This document shows, piece after piece, positions 17,950-27,409 of a DNA stretch of 64,000 nucleotides. The notes under the pieces are model-generated. The model was not told the origin of the DNA. It saw nothing but the letters and a program-made list of their open reading frames with translations, and made no database searches. Position 1 is the first letter of the stretch, and each line of letters opens with the position of its first letter. The DNA comes from Subtercola frigoramans. GTDB taxonomy: Bacteria > Actinomycetota > Actinomycetes > Actinomycetales > Microbacteriaceae. A program made the translations under genes and the position numbers. The DNA is taken from contig NZ_JAFBBU010000001.1 in assembly GCF_016907385.1 (NCBI RefSeq), forward strand, positions 2,914,001-2,978,000. The letters run 5' to 3'.

Positions 17950-19479
17950 CTACTTCTGCTGGAAGTCGTACAGGTTCGGATAGACGTTCGTTGGGAGCAT
18001 CTTCACGGTGGTGTGGGCATCGGTGGCGATGCTGTTCTGCGGCCGGAAGAACGGCGCGAACCAGGCCTGGTCGACGATGTACTTGTTGAGTTCGGTTGCG
18101 GCTTGGTCTCTCTCGGTCTGCGTGCCGAACTGCATGGACTTCAGGTACCCATCGACCGTCGCATCCTGGTAGTGGAACGGATTCCAGGTCGCGGTCGGCG
18201 AGATCATGAACTGTGCGACCTGCCAGTCTCCGCCCTGCTCGAGATTGATGTACCCGGCCGGGTACTTCGCCGCGACCAGATCAGCGATGTAGTTGTTCCC
18301 GGCATCGGTGTAGTTGACGGTGATGCCGACATCACTGAACAACTGCTGGAGCAGGGTGTATGCCGCTGGCGGAATAGAGGGGCTGGTGGGCAGGTTGAGC
18401 GTGAACCCGCTGGCGTAGCCCGCTGTAGAGAGAAGCTGCTTCGCCTTAGCCGGGTCGTAGGAATACGTGCTGTCTAGCGCGGAATCGAAGGCGGTTGATC
18501 GCGAGGGGAACACCTGCTCGGTGACCGTGCCGGCACCCTTCTGCAATGCCTGCAGAAGACCTGGCCGGTCGAGAGCGTAGTTGATCGCCTGGCGGACCCG
18601 AACGTCTCCGAGCGCAGGAACCATCGTTCCGGCACGATCGAAGAGCAGAAGACCCCCGACGTTGATCTCTCCAGCGTTGACGGTCCAGCCTGACGCCTGC
18701 ACCTCGGCGAGGTTGAGGTTCGACGCCAGGCGCACACCGTTCGCCTCGCCGGATTTGATGATGTTCAGCGCAGCGGTCTGGTCGGCCACTGTGTTGACGA
18801 CTACCTTGTCATAATGCTGGATGGCGGGATCCCAGTAGTTCGGGTTCTTCGTGTACACGTAGCTCGTGCCGATCACCGTGGATGCGGTGTCCATGATGTA
18901 AGGCCCTGATCCGATCGGGTCTGTGGCAAGTGCTGCCGCATCGGCCGCGATCGCCTGTCCGCTCGCGATGAGGCCGGCCTCCCTCGTGAGGTACGTCACC
19001 AGGGCCGGGTCCGGGTCGGTGAGATTGATCACGACGGTCTGAGCATCAGGAGTGTCGATAGAGGCGACGTTCCGCAGTGCCGAAGCAGTGGATGATGTGC
19101 CGGCCTTGAATCGTTCGAGATTCGTCTTCACGACCTCAGACGTGAGGGCCGAGCCGTCGGAGAACTTCACGTCGTTGCGCAGAGTGAGCGTCAGCGCGGT
19201 GTTCGCATCGTTGTACTGCCAGGCGCTGGCAAGGAACGGCTTGATCGTGCCGTCTGCATCGGCCAGCAGAAGCGTGTCGTATGCCGCCTGGAAATACGGG
19301 GTCTGGTTCGCCCACTCGGCACCGGATGCATCCAGCGTCTTCGGCGCGACCGTTGCGACGAGCGTGAGGGTGCCTCCGGTGGCGCCGCTGCTGTCGCTTG
19401 TTGTTGGTGACCCAGAGCACGCACTGAGCGCTAGAACAGCTGCCAAGGCGAGGGCTGCTGTGACCTTCCTACGGAACAT
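17950..19479 (-). CDS. ABC transporter substrate-binding lipoprotein (SBP family 5)
   Basis: This 509-residue protein has a lipoprotein signal: a basic N-terminus (MFRRK), a hydrophobic helix and a Leu-Ser-Ala-Cys lipobox at about residue 22. The mature part has family-5 features, including Ala-Ser-Ala-Trp-Gln-Tyr-Asn-Asp followed by Asn-Asp-Val-Lys-Phe-Ser-Asp-Gly, and Ala-Leu-Asp-Arg-Pro. The frame extends further upstream, but AAGGAGG before the ATG at 19479 and the signal peptide fix the start. It captures substrate outside the membrane for the Dpp-type importer encoded downstream. Confidence 0.93.
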   Translation of the reverse strand: MFRRKVTAALALAAVLALSACSGSPTTSDSSGATGGTLTLVATVAPKTLDASGAEWANQTPYFQAAYDTLLLADADGTIKPFLASAWQYNDANTALTLTLRNDVKFSDGSALTSEVVKTNLERFKAGTSSTASALRNVASIDTPDAQTVVINLTDPDPALVTYLTREAGLIASGQAIAADAAALATDPIGSGPYIMDTASTVIGTSYVYTKNPNYWDPAIQHYDKVVVNTVADQTAALNIIKSGEANGVRLASNLNLAEVQASGWTVNAGEINVGGLLLFDRAGTMVPALGDVRVRQAINYALDRPGLLQALQKGAGTVTEQVFPSRSTAFDSALDSTYSYDPAKAKQLLSTAGYASGFTLNLPTSPSIPPAAYTLLQQLFSDVGITVNYTDAGNNYIADLVAAKYPAGYINLEQGGDWQVAQFMISPTATWNPFHYQDATVDGYLKSMQFGTQTERDQAATELNKYIVDQAWFAPFFRPQNSIATDAHTTVKMLPTNVYPNLYDFQQK

Positions 19480-19616
19480 TCTTTGTCCTCCTTCAGGACG
19501 CTTCACTGCGTCGATTCGCCACGCTAACACGAAAACAAGCATGACTGTAGGTTTTGGAGGACGCGATCTATACAGATTGGGAATGATTCCGGTTGTAGCC
19601 CGAATGGGTGTCGTTT

Positions 19617-20666
19617 CTAGCGGGTTGATCCGCTGGCGAAATGGAGCTGCGAGCGGGCCTCATCGAGGGTCTCCAAGATCTGCACGGTCTCGTCCAAGGA
19701 GTGAAGCGGCGACTCGGTGCGGCCCTCCCCCACGAAGGTCGCAAGCGCTGTCGCCTCCCACGAGAGCGCTTGGTAGAACGTCAGGCCCGAGCTGTCGGTC
19801 CAGGTCAGTCGCGGCCCATGCACCTCGTTGTCTCGCAGCGTCAACGACGTCGGCGTGTGGTGCGGGCCAGCCATCTCGATCCGGGCCTCCGACCCTCGAA
19901 TCGAGGCCGACGAGTCGGTGCGGGCGATGATCGAACTGATCAGAGTCGATTGTGCGTCGGCCCCGTGGCCGAGCACAACCGTCGAATACGCGTCGACCCC
20001 ACTCTGCGTCAATCCACCGATTGCCCGCACAGAAGTGGGAGCCCCGAGGATCATCGAATCCAGCTGAATCGGGTAGATCCCGAGATCGAGCAGCGCTCCT
20101 CCGCCCAGTTCGGGGCGATAGAGGCGATGCTCGGAATCGTACGGGATCGCCTGGCAGGACTCCGCCAACACCCCGCGTGGTTCCCCGAGCACACCATCGT
20201 CGACGAGCATCCTGATGACTGACGCCTGCGGCAGGTACCGGCTCCACATACCTTCCATGAGCAGGATGCCCTGCTGCCGCGCAGCCGCCACGAGCCTACG
20301 TGCGTCTGCGGCACTCGGAGCCAGGGGCTTCTCGACCAGCACATGCTTTCCCGCCGCAATGGCGAGGAGACCGAGCTCCACATGCATGGCCACCGGTGCA
20401 GCCACATACACGACGTCGATCTCCGGAGAATCCACCAGCTCCTCGTACGACGCGTAGACGCGATCGATGCCGAACTTGGCCGCGAATTCATCGGCTCTGC
20501 TGCGCGAACGCGAGGCGACTCCCGCGATCGTCTGGTTCGAGTGCTGCTGCACAGATTGGGCGAAAGCGGCCGCAATTCCACCCGGTGCGATGATGCCCCA
20601 ACGAAGTGTCGGCTCACCAGACCCGGGGAGAAAGGCCGCAGGTTCGGGAAACACGGAAGGAATCAT
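19617..20666 (-). CDS. Gfo/Idh/MocA family oxidoreductase
   Basis: This 349-residue NAD(P)-dependent enzyme has an N-terminal Rossmann fold (Trp-Gly-Ile-Ile-Ala-Pro-Gly-Gly-Ile-Ala). The family motif Gly-Lys-His-Val-Leu-Val-Glu-Lys-Pro-Leu contains the catalytic Lys region, and a Glu-Gly-Met-Trp-Ser-Arg-Tyr segment is typical of dihydrodiol/trans-dehydrogenase-like members. It is encoded 137 bases upstream of the substrate-binding-protein gene on the same strand. It probably oxidises a sugar or glycoside-derived substrate brought in by that importer. The exact substrate is unknown. Confidence 0.9.
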   Translation of the reverse strand: MIPSVFPEPAAFLPGSGEPTLRWGIIAPGGIAAAFAQSVQQHSNQTIAGVASRSRSRADEFAAKFGIDRVYASYEELVDSPEIDVVYVAAPVAMHVELGLLAIAAGKHVLVEKPLAPSAADARRLVAAARQQGILLMEGMWSRYLPQASVIRMLVDDGVLGEPRGVLAESCQAIPYDSEHRLYRPELGGGALLDLGIYPIQLDSMILGAPTSVRAIGGLTQSGVDAYSTVVLGHGADAQSTLISSIIARTDSSASIRGSEARIEMAGPHHTPTSLTLRDNEVHGPRLTWTDSSGLTFYQALSWEATALATFVGEGRTESPLHSLDETVQILETLDEARSQLHFASGSTR

Positions 20667-20797
20667 CTGTTCGGCCTCGTGATCGATCGTGAGCCACAGC
20701 AGGTCTGCTCGGCACGTACTCAGCCGAATATAAGGCGTTCTCCGGTCACAGGTGCAATCGGAATCGACCCCTAACGGGCATCCTCAGCGCTGTCACT

Positions 20798-21040
20798 GTG
20801 CTTCAGGAGCACCTCATCGGCCTCGTCTGGCCGGTCGGGGCCGATGACGCAAGCCGCGAACACCTTCTGTTGCGCGCGCAGATCGCGCTCGCAACGAGTC
20901 TGGGCGTCGTGCTGCTGCGATCATCGTCAGGGCTGGAACCCCTGTCGTCAGCAAGAGTGAATGAACTCAGCGATCCGCTGGGTGATGTACTCGCAGCCCT
21001 CCTGCAAAACCAATCTGTCGTGCGCGTCCACCCCACCTGA
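20798..21040 (+). pseudogene. Remnant of a TetR family regulator (C-terminal domain only)
   Basis: About 80 residues read like the C-terminal ligand domain of a TetR regulator: an Arg-Ala-Gln-Ile-Ala-Leu-Ala-Thr-Ser-Leu-Gly-Val-Val-Leu-Leu-Arg helix, Leu-Glu-Pro-Leu-Ser, and a final Leu-Ala-Ala-Leu-Leu-Gln helix. No DNA-binding helix-turn-helix is found upstream in this frame. The 404-base gap 20667-21070 therefore holds a probable 3' gene fragment and nothing else that I can support. The TetR assignment rests on pattern similarity only. Confidence 0.4.
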
Positions 21041-21070
21041 GTGCGTAATCGGGAACTGCCAGCGTGACAC

Positions 21071-21730
21071 TCAGCCCCAGATCTTCGCCGTGAGCGCAGC
21101 GAGCAGCCCGGGCGTTGCAACGTTCGCCTGGCTCACGTGAATGTAGACGTCGTCGCGAAGAAACGCCGTGTCGACAACTTCGACGTTGTACTTCGGGTCG
21201 GAGCTCACGAGTTGGCACGACGCCCCCGAGGCCTCAGACGTGCAGGCATATCCCTTGCCAGGCAAGCTGCTCAGGTACGCGTTCGCAACCGTCGGGTCGA
21301 CCGTTGCGACTTCGATCGCCATATTCGTGATGTCGGCCGTCGGGTCGCGCCAGACACACCGCAACTGCGTTGCCGCATACAACGTCTGGGCGAGGGTCGC
21401 TCCGCTTGCTGCCGGAGTCGGAGTAATAGACCCTGCCGGGAACGAGTACTGGGCGCCGGGCGTGCCGACAACTGCGGGGTCGTTCAGTGGCCAGGCCCCA
21501 AAGGAGTCGACGAACGGCGTCGAGGCAATCAGTACCGAGCAATCCGTCGGGATCGACACGGTCGAAGCGGCCGGCACCGCGCTCGCCGAGACGCTCGGCG
21601 CGGTCGGCGTGACACTCGGAACTATGGTTCCAGCTGCGCTCGAAGGGCCAGACGGTGGGGTGCTCCCCGCACAACCCGTGAGCGAAATGGCCAGAAGTGC
21701 CAAAGCAATGGCGAGCGGAAGCTTGTTCAT
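21071..21730 (-). CDS. Hypothetical lipoprotein
   Basis: This 219-residue protein begins with a classic lipoprotein signal (Met-Asn-Lys, hydrophobic stretch, Leu-Thr-Gly-Cys lipobox near residue 20). A Ser/Thr/Pro/Ala-rich linker of about 45 residues follows, then a globular domain with three or four cysteines. No enzyme motif is visible. The ATG at 21730 is chosen over the upstream in-frame ATG at 21766 because it places the signal peptide at the N-terminus. Such DUF-type lipoproteins are common in actinobacteria; function is unknown. Confidence 0.75.
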   Translation of the reverse strand: MNKLPLAIALALLAISLTGCAGSTPPSGPSSAAGTIVPSVTPTAPSVSASAVPAASTVSIPTDCSVLIASTPFVDSFGAWPLNDPAVVGTPGAQYSFPAGSITPTPAASGATLAQTLYAATQLRCVWRDPTADITNMAIEVATVDPTVANAYLSSLPGKGYACTSEASGASCQLVSSDPKYNVEVVDTAFLRDDVYIHVSQANVATPGLLAALTAKIWG

Positions 21731-21829
21731 GGGCACGCATTCTGAGCGATAGAAGTATTCACCCATAGTATTGCTCAGTTATCGTCGTCGGCTCAGTAGC
21801 TGCCATACGCGATTCGCGCGTGCACCCGG

Positions 21830-22684
21830 TCACCCGAGCCAGAACGATGCTATCTCCGCCGCGATGCTCTGACCGAGATCGCGACCGGCAAGCGCCGACG
21901 GCCTGCGCACGCCCGGGTCGAGCGGATTGGCACCAAATGCAGCGAGCGAGGCAACGTCGGCATAGACAACGTGCGCTCGGGACGGCGTAAGAGCGTCGAG
22001 TTCGGCCGGGCTGATCGAGAACCCGGCAGGGGTACGCTCAGCCTGCGGGATGAGCACCAGCACCGGGTCGAAACCGGCCGCTAGGTCAGCGTTGGCCATT
22101 GCGCGCACGCCACCGTCGATATAGCGGTGTCCAGCCAGTGGAACAACGGGCCAGACTCCCGGCACCGCCGAGCTCGCCTCGACCGCGTCGATGAGCGAGA
22201 CCCCAGAGGTGCGATCGAAGACGACCGGGACCCCTGTGTCGGCATCGACAGCAGTGATCCGGAGATCTCGGTCTGCCCAGGCCAGACCAGAGAGCCGCGC
22301 CTCGATCACATCACGCCGAATGTCACGGTCGATCGTCTCGGTGTTGACCGCGATTGCTCCGATTCTCCTGCGTGCGTCATCGGCCGAGCTCGCCTCGCTC
22401 CGAGCATCTGCCATGCTCGCCATGAACGAGACGAAGTCCACTTCGACGAAGACCTCAGCGTTCTTCTCCTCGAGTTGCCGGTCGAAAAGATACTGAAGGG
22501 ATGTTCCCGCAGCCAGGTGAGCCGCGACATTCGAGCCGGCCGAGGTGCCGATCAGCGTCGTCGGTGCGCCGATGATGCGCGCCGCCGCCTCGGGTTCGAC
22601 ATCCTGGATGCCAAGCAACAACCCCGTCTCCCAGGCGATCCCCGAGAGACCGCCGCCAGCAAGAACCAATGCACCATTTGTCAT
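21830..22684 (-). CDS. Patatin-like phospholipase family protein
   Basis: This 284-residue protein has all three patatin signatures: the oxyanion-hole Gly-Gly-Gly-Leu-Ser-Gly at about residues 10-15, the nucleophile elbow GTSAGS near residues 48-53, and the catalytic Asp in Tyr-Ile-Asp-Gly-Gly-Val. The Ser-Asp dyad is intact, so it should be an active acyl hydrolase on lipids or esters. No signal peptide is present. It stands 103 bases downstream of the sugar permease operon on the same strand, with no obvious functional tie. Confidence 0.92.
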   Translation of the reverse strand: MTNGALVLAGGGLSGIAWETGLLLGIQDVEPEAAARIIGAPTTLIGTSAGSNVAAHLAAGTSLQYLFDRQLEEKNAEVFVEVDFVSFMASMADARSEASSADDARRRIGAIAVNTETIDRDIRRDVIEARLSGLAWADRDLRITAVDADTGVPVVFDRTSGVSLIDAVEASSAVPGVWPVVPLAGHRYIDGGVRAMANADLAAGFDPVLVLIPQAERTPAGFSISPAELDALTPSRAHVVYADVASLAAFGANPLDPGVRRPSALAGRDLGQSIAAEIASFWLG

Positions 22685-22787
22685 ACCGTGACGTTATGTC
22701 GAGCTGGTGACATTGGGCTTGTTCGAGATACAGGCTTCGCCGCTCGGCACGACGTCACCGCCCTGGCCGGAGTCTCCTCAATGCACT

Positions 22788-23627
22788 CTATTTCACAGCT
22801 CCGGCCGAAAGTCCCTGCACGATGTTGCGTTGCACAAGCAGGAAGGCGATCAACACGGGCAGGGAAATGATGATTGACGCTGCCATGGCCTCGTTCCAGC
22901 GCACCTCAACGTTCGTGGCGAAGGCTTGCATTCCGACCGCTAGTGTTCGGGTGTCGGTGGTGGTCAGGACCGATGCGAAGAGCACCTCGCCCCAGGAATT
23001 CATGAAGGCGAACACACCCACTGCCACGATTCCGGGGCGCGCGATCGGGAGGATGACACGGATGAAGCCACCGAGCCTCGACGTGCCATCGATCATCGCG
23101 GCCTCCTCCAGCTCTTCGGGCATGGCCGCAAAGAATCCCATGAGCATCCAGATGGCAAAGGGAAGCGAGAACGTGAGGTAGGTGATGATGAGCCCGAGGT
23201 AACTGCCATTGAGTTGCAGCCCGATCGTACGTTGGATCTGGATGAACAGCAGATAAAGGGGCAGAAGAAACAGAATTCCCGGGAACATCTGCGTCGACAG
23301 CACGAGCAGGCTGAACGACCGCTGGCCCCGCCACTTCAGTCGGGTCAATGCGTAGGCCGCGATGATGGCGATGAGCAGAGACAGAACCGTTGCAGTCACC
23401 GACACGATGAGGCTGTTCGCGAAGTATTTCGCCAGTGGGATCGTGCGCCACATCGTGATGTACGGGTCGATCGTGAAGTGCTCTGGCAGCCAGGTCCACG
23501 GTCCCGACACATCCCGCAATGGCTTGAACGACGACGTGACGATCACATAGATCGGGAGGGCGGCGAACAGGAAGAGCACGGCGAGCACTATCGAGCGCAC
23601 GACCCGGAATGACGTTGTTTCACGCAT
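22788..23627 (-). CDS. Carbohydrate ABC transporter permease (MalG-like)
   Basis: This 279-residue, six-helix permease of the CUT1 type has the Glu-Ala-Ala-Met-Ile-Asp-Gly-Thr-Ser EAA loop (about residues 180-190) and an N-terminal Phe-x-x-Leu-Pro-Ile-Tyr-Val-Ile segment. The start overlaps the upstream permease stop by eight bases. It forms the channel with the MalF-like subunit. No dedicated ATPase gene is present nearby, so a shared MsiK-type ATPase elsewhere in the genome is likely, as is usual for actinobacterial CUT1 systems. Confidence 0.92.
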   Translation of the reverse strand: MRETTSFRVVRSIVLAVLFLFAALPIYVIVTSSFKPLRDVSGPWTWLPEHFTIDPYITMWRTIPLAKYFANSLIVSVTATVLSLLIAIIAAYALTRLKWRGQRSFSLLVLSTQMFPGILFLLPLYLLFIQIQRTIGLQLNGSYLGLIITYLTFSLPFAIWMLMGFFAAMPEELEEAAMIDGTSRLGGFIRVILPIARPGIVAVGVFAFMNSWGEVLFASVLTTTDTRTLAVGMQAFATNVEVRWNEAMAASIIISLPVLIAFLLVQRNIVQGLSAGAVK

Positions 23628-24606
23628 GAGTGGCTTTCTCCTTCGGCATGACCAGCCGTACGTAGATGATGGTGACGATCACCAGGAACACGAGGAGCAA
23701 CGTGCTCACTGCGGCACCGAGGCCGAAGTTCCACGTGCCGAACGAGAACTGGTAGATCAGAGGCGAAATCAGCTGGGCCTCTTTCGGTGACGAGATGCCG
23801 AACAACACGAACGGCACATTGAACTGGTTGAACGACGCCAGGAACATCAAGAGAATCAGCACGACGTTGGAGGCGCGGATCATCGGAAGAGTGACCCGGA
23901 AGAACGTCTTCATGCGTCCTGCGCCGTCGAGCGATGCTGCTTCATGTACCTCTGCGGGAACCGATTGCAGGGCAGCGAGTTGCAGCAGGAAGGCGAAGGG
24001 CCAGAGGCTCCACACCGACACGACGACAATGACGAAGAACGCTCCCGGCCCGACGAGCCAGAACGGGCGGTCAGACACAATATGCAGTTGATCGACCAGA
24101 ACCGAGTTGACGAGTCCATCTCGTTGGTTGAAGATGAACGCCCACGCGATCACACCGACGAAAGCGGGAATCGCGTAGGGAATGAGAAAGAACGTCCGAA
24201 AGAACGCCCGGCCGCGAAAGTTTGTCGACAGGTAGTAGGCCGCCGCGGTGCCCAGCATCCATGACAGGCCTACCACCAGAATCGTGTACACAATCGTTCG
24301 AAGCAGCGTCTCGAAGAACTGAGAACCGATTGCGCCCGCCGGGTCGAGACCTCGCATGTAGTTCTCGAGCCCGACGAACGGTGCCGCGATCCAGTTCCTG
24401 ATCGAGACTTGGTTCAACCGGATGAAGCTCGTGTAGATCCCCAGGAACATCGGGATGATATGAATGCTCAGCTCCGCGATCAGCGCTGGCAGTACGAGCA
24501 GGTAGGGCAGGAGGTTCCTGCGCGACCGGCGACGAGGAGGAGCTGGTGGCTCGATCGCGTCGGGCTTGCGTACCACCGGAGGCTTTGGAGATGTGGCTAC
24601 AGACAT
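23620..24606 (-). CDS. Sugar ABC transporter permease (MalF-like)
   Basis: This 328-residue permease has an Arg/Pro-rich cytoplasmic N-terminus, then six membrane helices. The EAA loop is Glu-Ala-Ala-Ser-Leu-Asp-Gly-Ala-Gly-Arg. AGAAGGAAG precedes the ATG. It lies 39 bases after the binding-protein gene and partners the MalG-like subunit. The operon order Gfo, binding protein, MalF, MalG indicates import and oxidation of a sugar or sugar alcohol. Confidence 0.92.
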   Translation of the reverse strand: MSVATSPKPPVVRKPDAIEPPAPPRRRSRRNLLPYLLVLPALIAELSIHIIPMFLGIYTSFIRLNQVSIRNWIAAPFVGLENYMRGLDPAGAIGSQFFETLLRTIVYTILVVGLSWMLGTAAAYYLSTNFRGRAFFRTFFLIPYAIPAFVGVIAWAFIFNQRDGLVNSVLVDQLHIVSDRPFWLVGPGAFFVIVVVSVWSLWPFAFLLQLAALQSVPAEVHEAASLDGAGRMKTFFRVTLPMIRASNVVLILLMFLASFNQFNVPFVLFGISSPKEAQLISPLIYQFSFGTWNFGLGAAVSTLLLVFLVIVTIIYVRLVMPKEKATHA

Positions 24607-24645
24607 GATCTTCCTTCTGAACGCAGTGGAAAGTGACGAAGGGGC

Positions 24646-25977
24646 CTACTGAGAGGCGGCCAGCTGTCCGTTGGCCGCATCGAGAATCGCCTGGATGTCG
24701 GCACGGGATGCGGATCCCGACGTTGCGGCCTTACTCATGATCTGTTTCATCGCGTCGCCGATCACTGTTTCCGCTTGCCCGGCGAGCGTGTTGAGCGGGT
24801 AGCCCGCGGCGGTGTTCTTGAGGATGGACTCAGACGTCGTGAACACCTCACTCTTGTCGACCTTGTCTGAGCCGAAAGCTGCACTGTTGGCTGGCAGGAT
24901 GTTCGGAAGTTTGACGGCCACGTCTACCTGGGTCGACTCGCTCGAGAGGAACTTGAGAAGCTGAAGCGATTCGTCACGGTGCTTCGTAGCACCGAAGACT
25001 CCGATGTTCACCCCGGCGATGTGCGTGGTGATCGGTTTTCCGGGAAGATTGTCGACCAGCGGAATCTGGGCGACCCCATAGTCAGCGAATTTGGCCTGGT
25101 CGAACGCGCCATTGGCGCCCGGAGCGAAGATCATTGCCGCCTTGCCATCGATGACGTTCTGGTATGTCGGACTGAAGGAGACGTCTTCCACGTTGGACGG
25201 TGACATCACCTTGTCGACATTCATCAAGTCGACGAACTGCTGCGCAGCATCGACCATCCCCGGAGCATTCAGGTTGGCCTTGCCCGCATCGGTGAAGAAG
25301 GGAGCATTGTTCTGTTCGCCGAATGCGAACATGGTGTGGGCCCACTCCTGGGCGAATCCCGCCGGGTAGCCGAAGCCCCACTGGTCGATCTGTCCATCGC
25401 CGTTCGTATCGAGCGTCAGCTTCTTCGCGTCGCTGACGAATTCGCTCCACGATGCCGGCGGAGCGGTGATTCCGGCAGCAGCAAAGAGCTTCTTGTTGTA
25501 CCACATCTGGGTGACTCCGGTGACCCACGGGATCATGGACGGGCCGCCTGTGTTGTCTCCGCCAGCGGCCTTGAGCGCGGTCGGAACGAACTGGCTGCTG
25601 CCTCCGATGCTGTCCATAGTCGAGTTGTCGAACTGTACGAAGGCGCCGGAGTCGGTCAGCGGGCTGACCCACGTCGTCCCCGTGCTGATGAGGTCGGGGC
25701 CTTCTCCTGCGGTGATCGCACCGAGGATCTTGTTGTAGTAGTCACCCCATGCGTTCACCTCCACATCGACCGAAATTCCGGTGTCTTTGGTGAACGGCGC
25801 AACAAGCGTCTTGTAGTAGTCGACGTCGTCAGCAATGCTGGCGCTCAGGTTCGGGGCCCACCATTTGAGCGTGACCGGTTCGTTCGAGGTGGATTGGCCT
25901 GTGCATCCGGTCAGTGCACCTGCGACGACGCCAAGCGTCGCCACAGCTGCGGCAATACGGGCAATTCGATGTTTCAT
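24646..25977 (-). CDS. Extracellular solute-binding lipoprotein (SBP family 1, sugar)
   Basis: This 443-residue protein has a lipoprotein signal with a Leu-Thr-Gly-Cys-Thr-Gly lipobox near residue 25. The family-1 sugar-binding features are a Leu-Lys-Trp-Trp-Ala-Pro-Asn start, Met-Ile-Pro-Trp-Val-Thr-Gly-Val-Thr-Gln-Met-Trp-Tyr-Asn-Lys and Gly-Lys-Ala-Ala-Met-Ile-Phe. AAAGGAGAGAG precedes the ATG. An Asp-Thr-Asn-Gly-Asp-Gly-Gln-Ile-Asp segment resembles a calcium-binding loop. It delivers its ligand to the two CUT1 permeases encoded directly downstream. Confidence 0.93.
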   Translation of the reverse strand: MKHRIARIAAAVATLGVVAGALTGCTGQSTSNEPVTLKWWAPNLSASIADDVDYYKTLVAPFTKDTGISVDVEVNAWGDYYNKILGAITAGEGPDLISTGTTWVSPLTDSGAFVQFDNSTMDSIGGSSQFVPTALKAAGGDNTGGPSMIPWVTGVTQMWYNKKLFAAAGITAPPASWSEFVSDAKKLTLDTNGDGQIDQWGFGYPAGFAQEWAHTMFAFGEQNNAPFFTDAGKANLNAPGMVDAAQQFVDLMNVDKVMSPSNVEDVSFSPTYQNVIDGKAAMIFAPGANGAFDQAKFADYGVAQIPLVDNLPGKPITTHIAGVNIGVFGATKHRDESLQLLKFLSSESTQVDVAVKLPNILPANSAAFGSDKVDKSEVFTTSESILKNTAAGYPLNTLAGQAETVIGDAMKQIMSKAATSGSASRADIQAILDAANGQLAASQ

Positions 25978-26019
25978 TTCTCTCTCCTTTGAGTGACTTT
26001 CGGGGGATGGTTCAGCGGG

Positions 26020-27141
26020 TCAGAGCCGCGCTTCGGTGGGACTCCAGCCAGCAGGTAGGACTGGAGACGGGGGGAAGGTGCTCTCGATGGTGACGACTCG
26101 CCCCTCGTCGTGCGAAGACGTAGCGATAGCAGCCATGACGTCGAGAACGTGAAGAGCTCGACGGCCGTCGACCACGAGCGGTTCGACGCCCCGAAGATGG
26201 CGGGCGAAGTTGACCACGCCTGGACCGATGACCACGGGAACGTCGCCGATCGGAAATTCCTGCCATTGCGTGCTGCCCGCGTCGAGCAGTGCAGAGGCCA
26301 GACTGACGCCATTGGGGTCAGGGGTGCGCAGGGTGGCCGTCGTACCGAAGATCTCCATCTGGCCACCCCGGTGGGAGGCAGAGTCGAACGTGAGCAGGAG
26401 CTGGGCGGTGATTCCTGAGGCGAATCCCAGGATCGCGGTCGTGAGCGAGGGAACTTCGACCGGGAATGTCTGCCCCGAAAGCGGCCCGCTGCCGATGGTG
26501 CGCTCGAGTGATTTTCGTGTTCCGCGACCGACGACGTCAGTGATCGGGCCGAGCGCTGCGACAAGCGCAGTCAGGTAGTACGGGCCGATGTCGAACAGCG
26601 GACCGCCGCCGGGAGCATAGAGGAACTGTGGGCGAGGGTGCCAGATCTCGGGGCCCGCCAAGACAGCTTCACATCGGGCGAAGACAATGTCGCCGATTCC
26701 GCCATCAGCAACGAGCCGGAGAGCAGACTGGAATTCACTCCCGAGAGTGATGTCAGGCGCGCTGCCGATTACGACACTGTTCGCAGCAGCGGCCGCAAGG
26801 ATGGCCCTTCCGCCGTCGACATCTGCCGAGAGTGGTTTCTCACTGTAGACGTGCTTTGATCTCGAGATGGCAGCCAGCGATACAGCTGTGTGCGCCGCCG
26901 GAGGCGTGAGGTTGAGAATCACTTCGATGTCAGGATCATCGAGAGCTTCTTCAGGCACGCCGTGACGTGCAATACCGTACTTACCCGCCTGCGCTGCCGC
27001 TCGGTCGGGGTGCCTGTCTGTCACGATCTGCACGTCGACGTCGGGATACGCGCTGAGCGAAGACAGGTACATGTCACTGACGGAGCCCGCTCCGATGACT
27101 CCGATACGCACGGGGCCGGACGATTGCTGTGATTCGGTCAT
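26020..27141 (-). CDS. Gfo/Idh/MocA family oxidoreductase
   Basis: This 373-residue enzyme has the Rossmann motif Ile-Gly-Val-Ile-Gly-Ala-Gly-Ser-Val-Ser-Asp-Met-Tyr at residues 13-25, the Glu-Lys-Pro-Leu catalytic lysine motif, and the C-terminal beta-sheet domain with Gly-Gly-Gly-Pro-Leu-Phe-Asp-Ile-Gly-Pro-Tyr-Tyr. It is the first gene of the CUT1 operon, 42 bases before the binding-protein gene. It most likely oxidises the imported sugar (inositol-, glucoside- or similar-type substrate), but the substrate is not deducible. It is only distantly similar to the other Gfo protein at 19617-20666. Confidence 0.92.
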   Translation of the reverse strand: MTESQQSSGPVRIGVIGAGSVSDMYLSSLSAYPDVDVQIVTDRHPDRAAAQAGKYGIARHGVPEEALDDPDIEVILNLTPPAAHTAVSLAAISRSKHVYSEKPLSADVDGGRAILAAAAANSVVIGSAPDITLGSEFQSALRLVADGGIGDIVFARCEAVLAGPEIWHPRPQFLYAPGGGPLFDIGPYYLTALVAALGPITDVVGRGTRKSLERTIGSGPLSGQTFPVEVPSLTTAILGFASGITAQLLLTFDSASHRGGQMEIFGTTATLRTPDPNGVSLASALLDAGSTQWQEFPIGDVPVVIGPGVVNFARHLRGVEPLVVDGRRALHVLDVMAAIATSSHDEGRVVTIESTFPPSPVLPAGWSPTEARL

Positions 27142-27409
27142 GAGATGTTCCGATCGTTGAGCAACGCATGAGCTGACTGCATGATCTCCCGTTCGCTTCG
27201 TTGCGTGCTGGTGCTTGTGTGGAGGCCGGTGGTCGGCGACGTACTGAACCTAACTGGGCTTCTCGGGCCGTTCAACGCATGTAATGTGCTTTTCGAGCAC
27301 AGAAGTCCGCTGCAAGAGGCATGACGAACGTCACATGCAAATTGGTTCCCCACAACGCGCTGATTCTGGTAACCCCAGGGAGCGGGCCCGGGGATTCGAC
27401 AGCGTCTCG

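Noticed and set aside
20967..21081. Short reverse frame after the lipoprotein stop (Thr-His-Ser-Gly-Gly-Val-Asp-Ala-His region)
   Set aside because: About 40 codons, no RBS, and the opposite strand reads as a TetR C-terminus.
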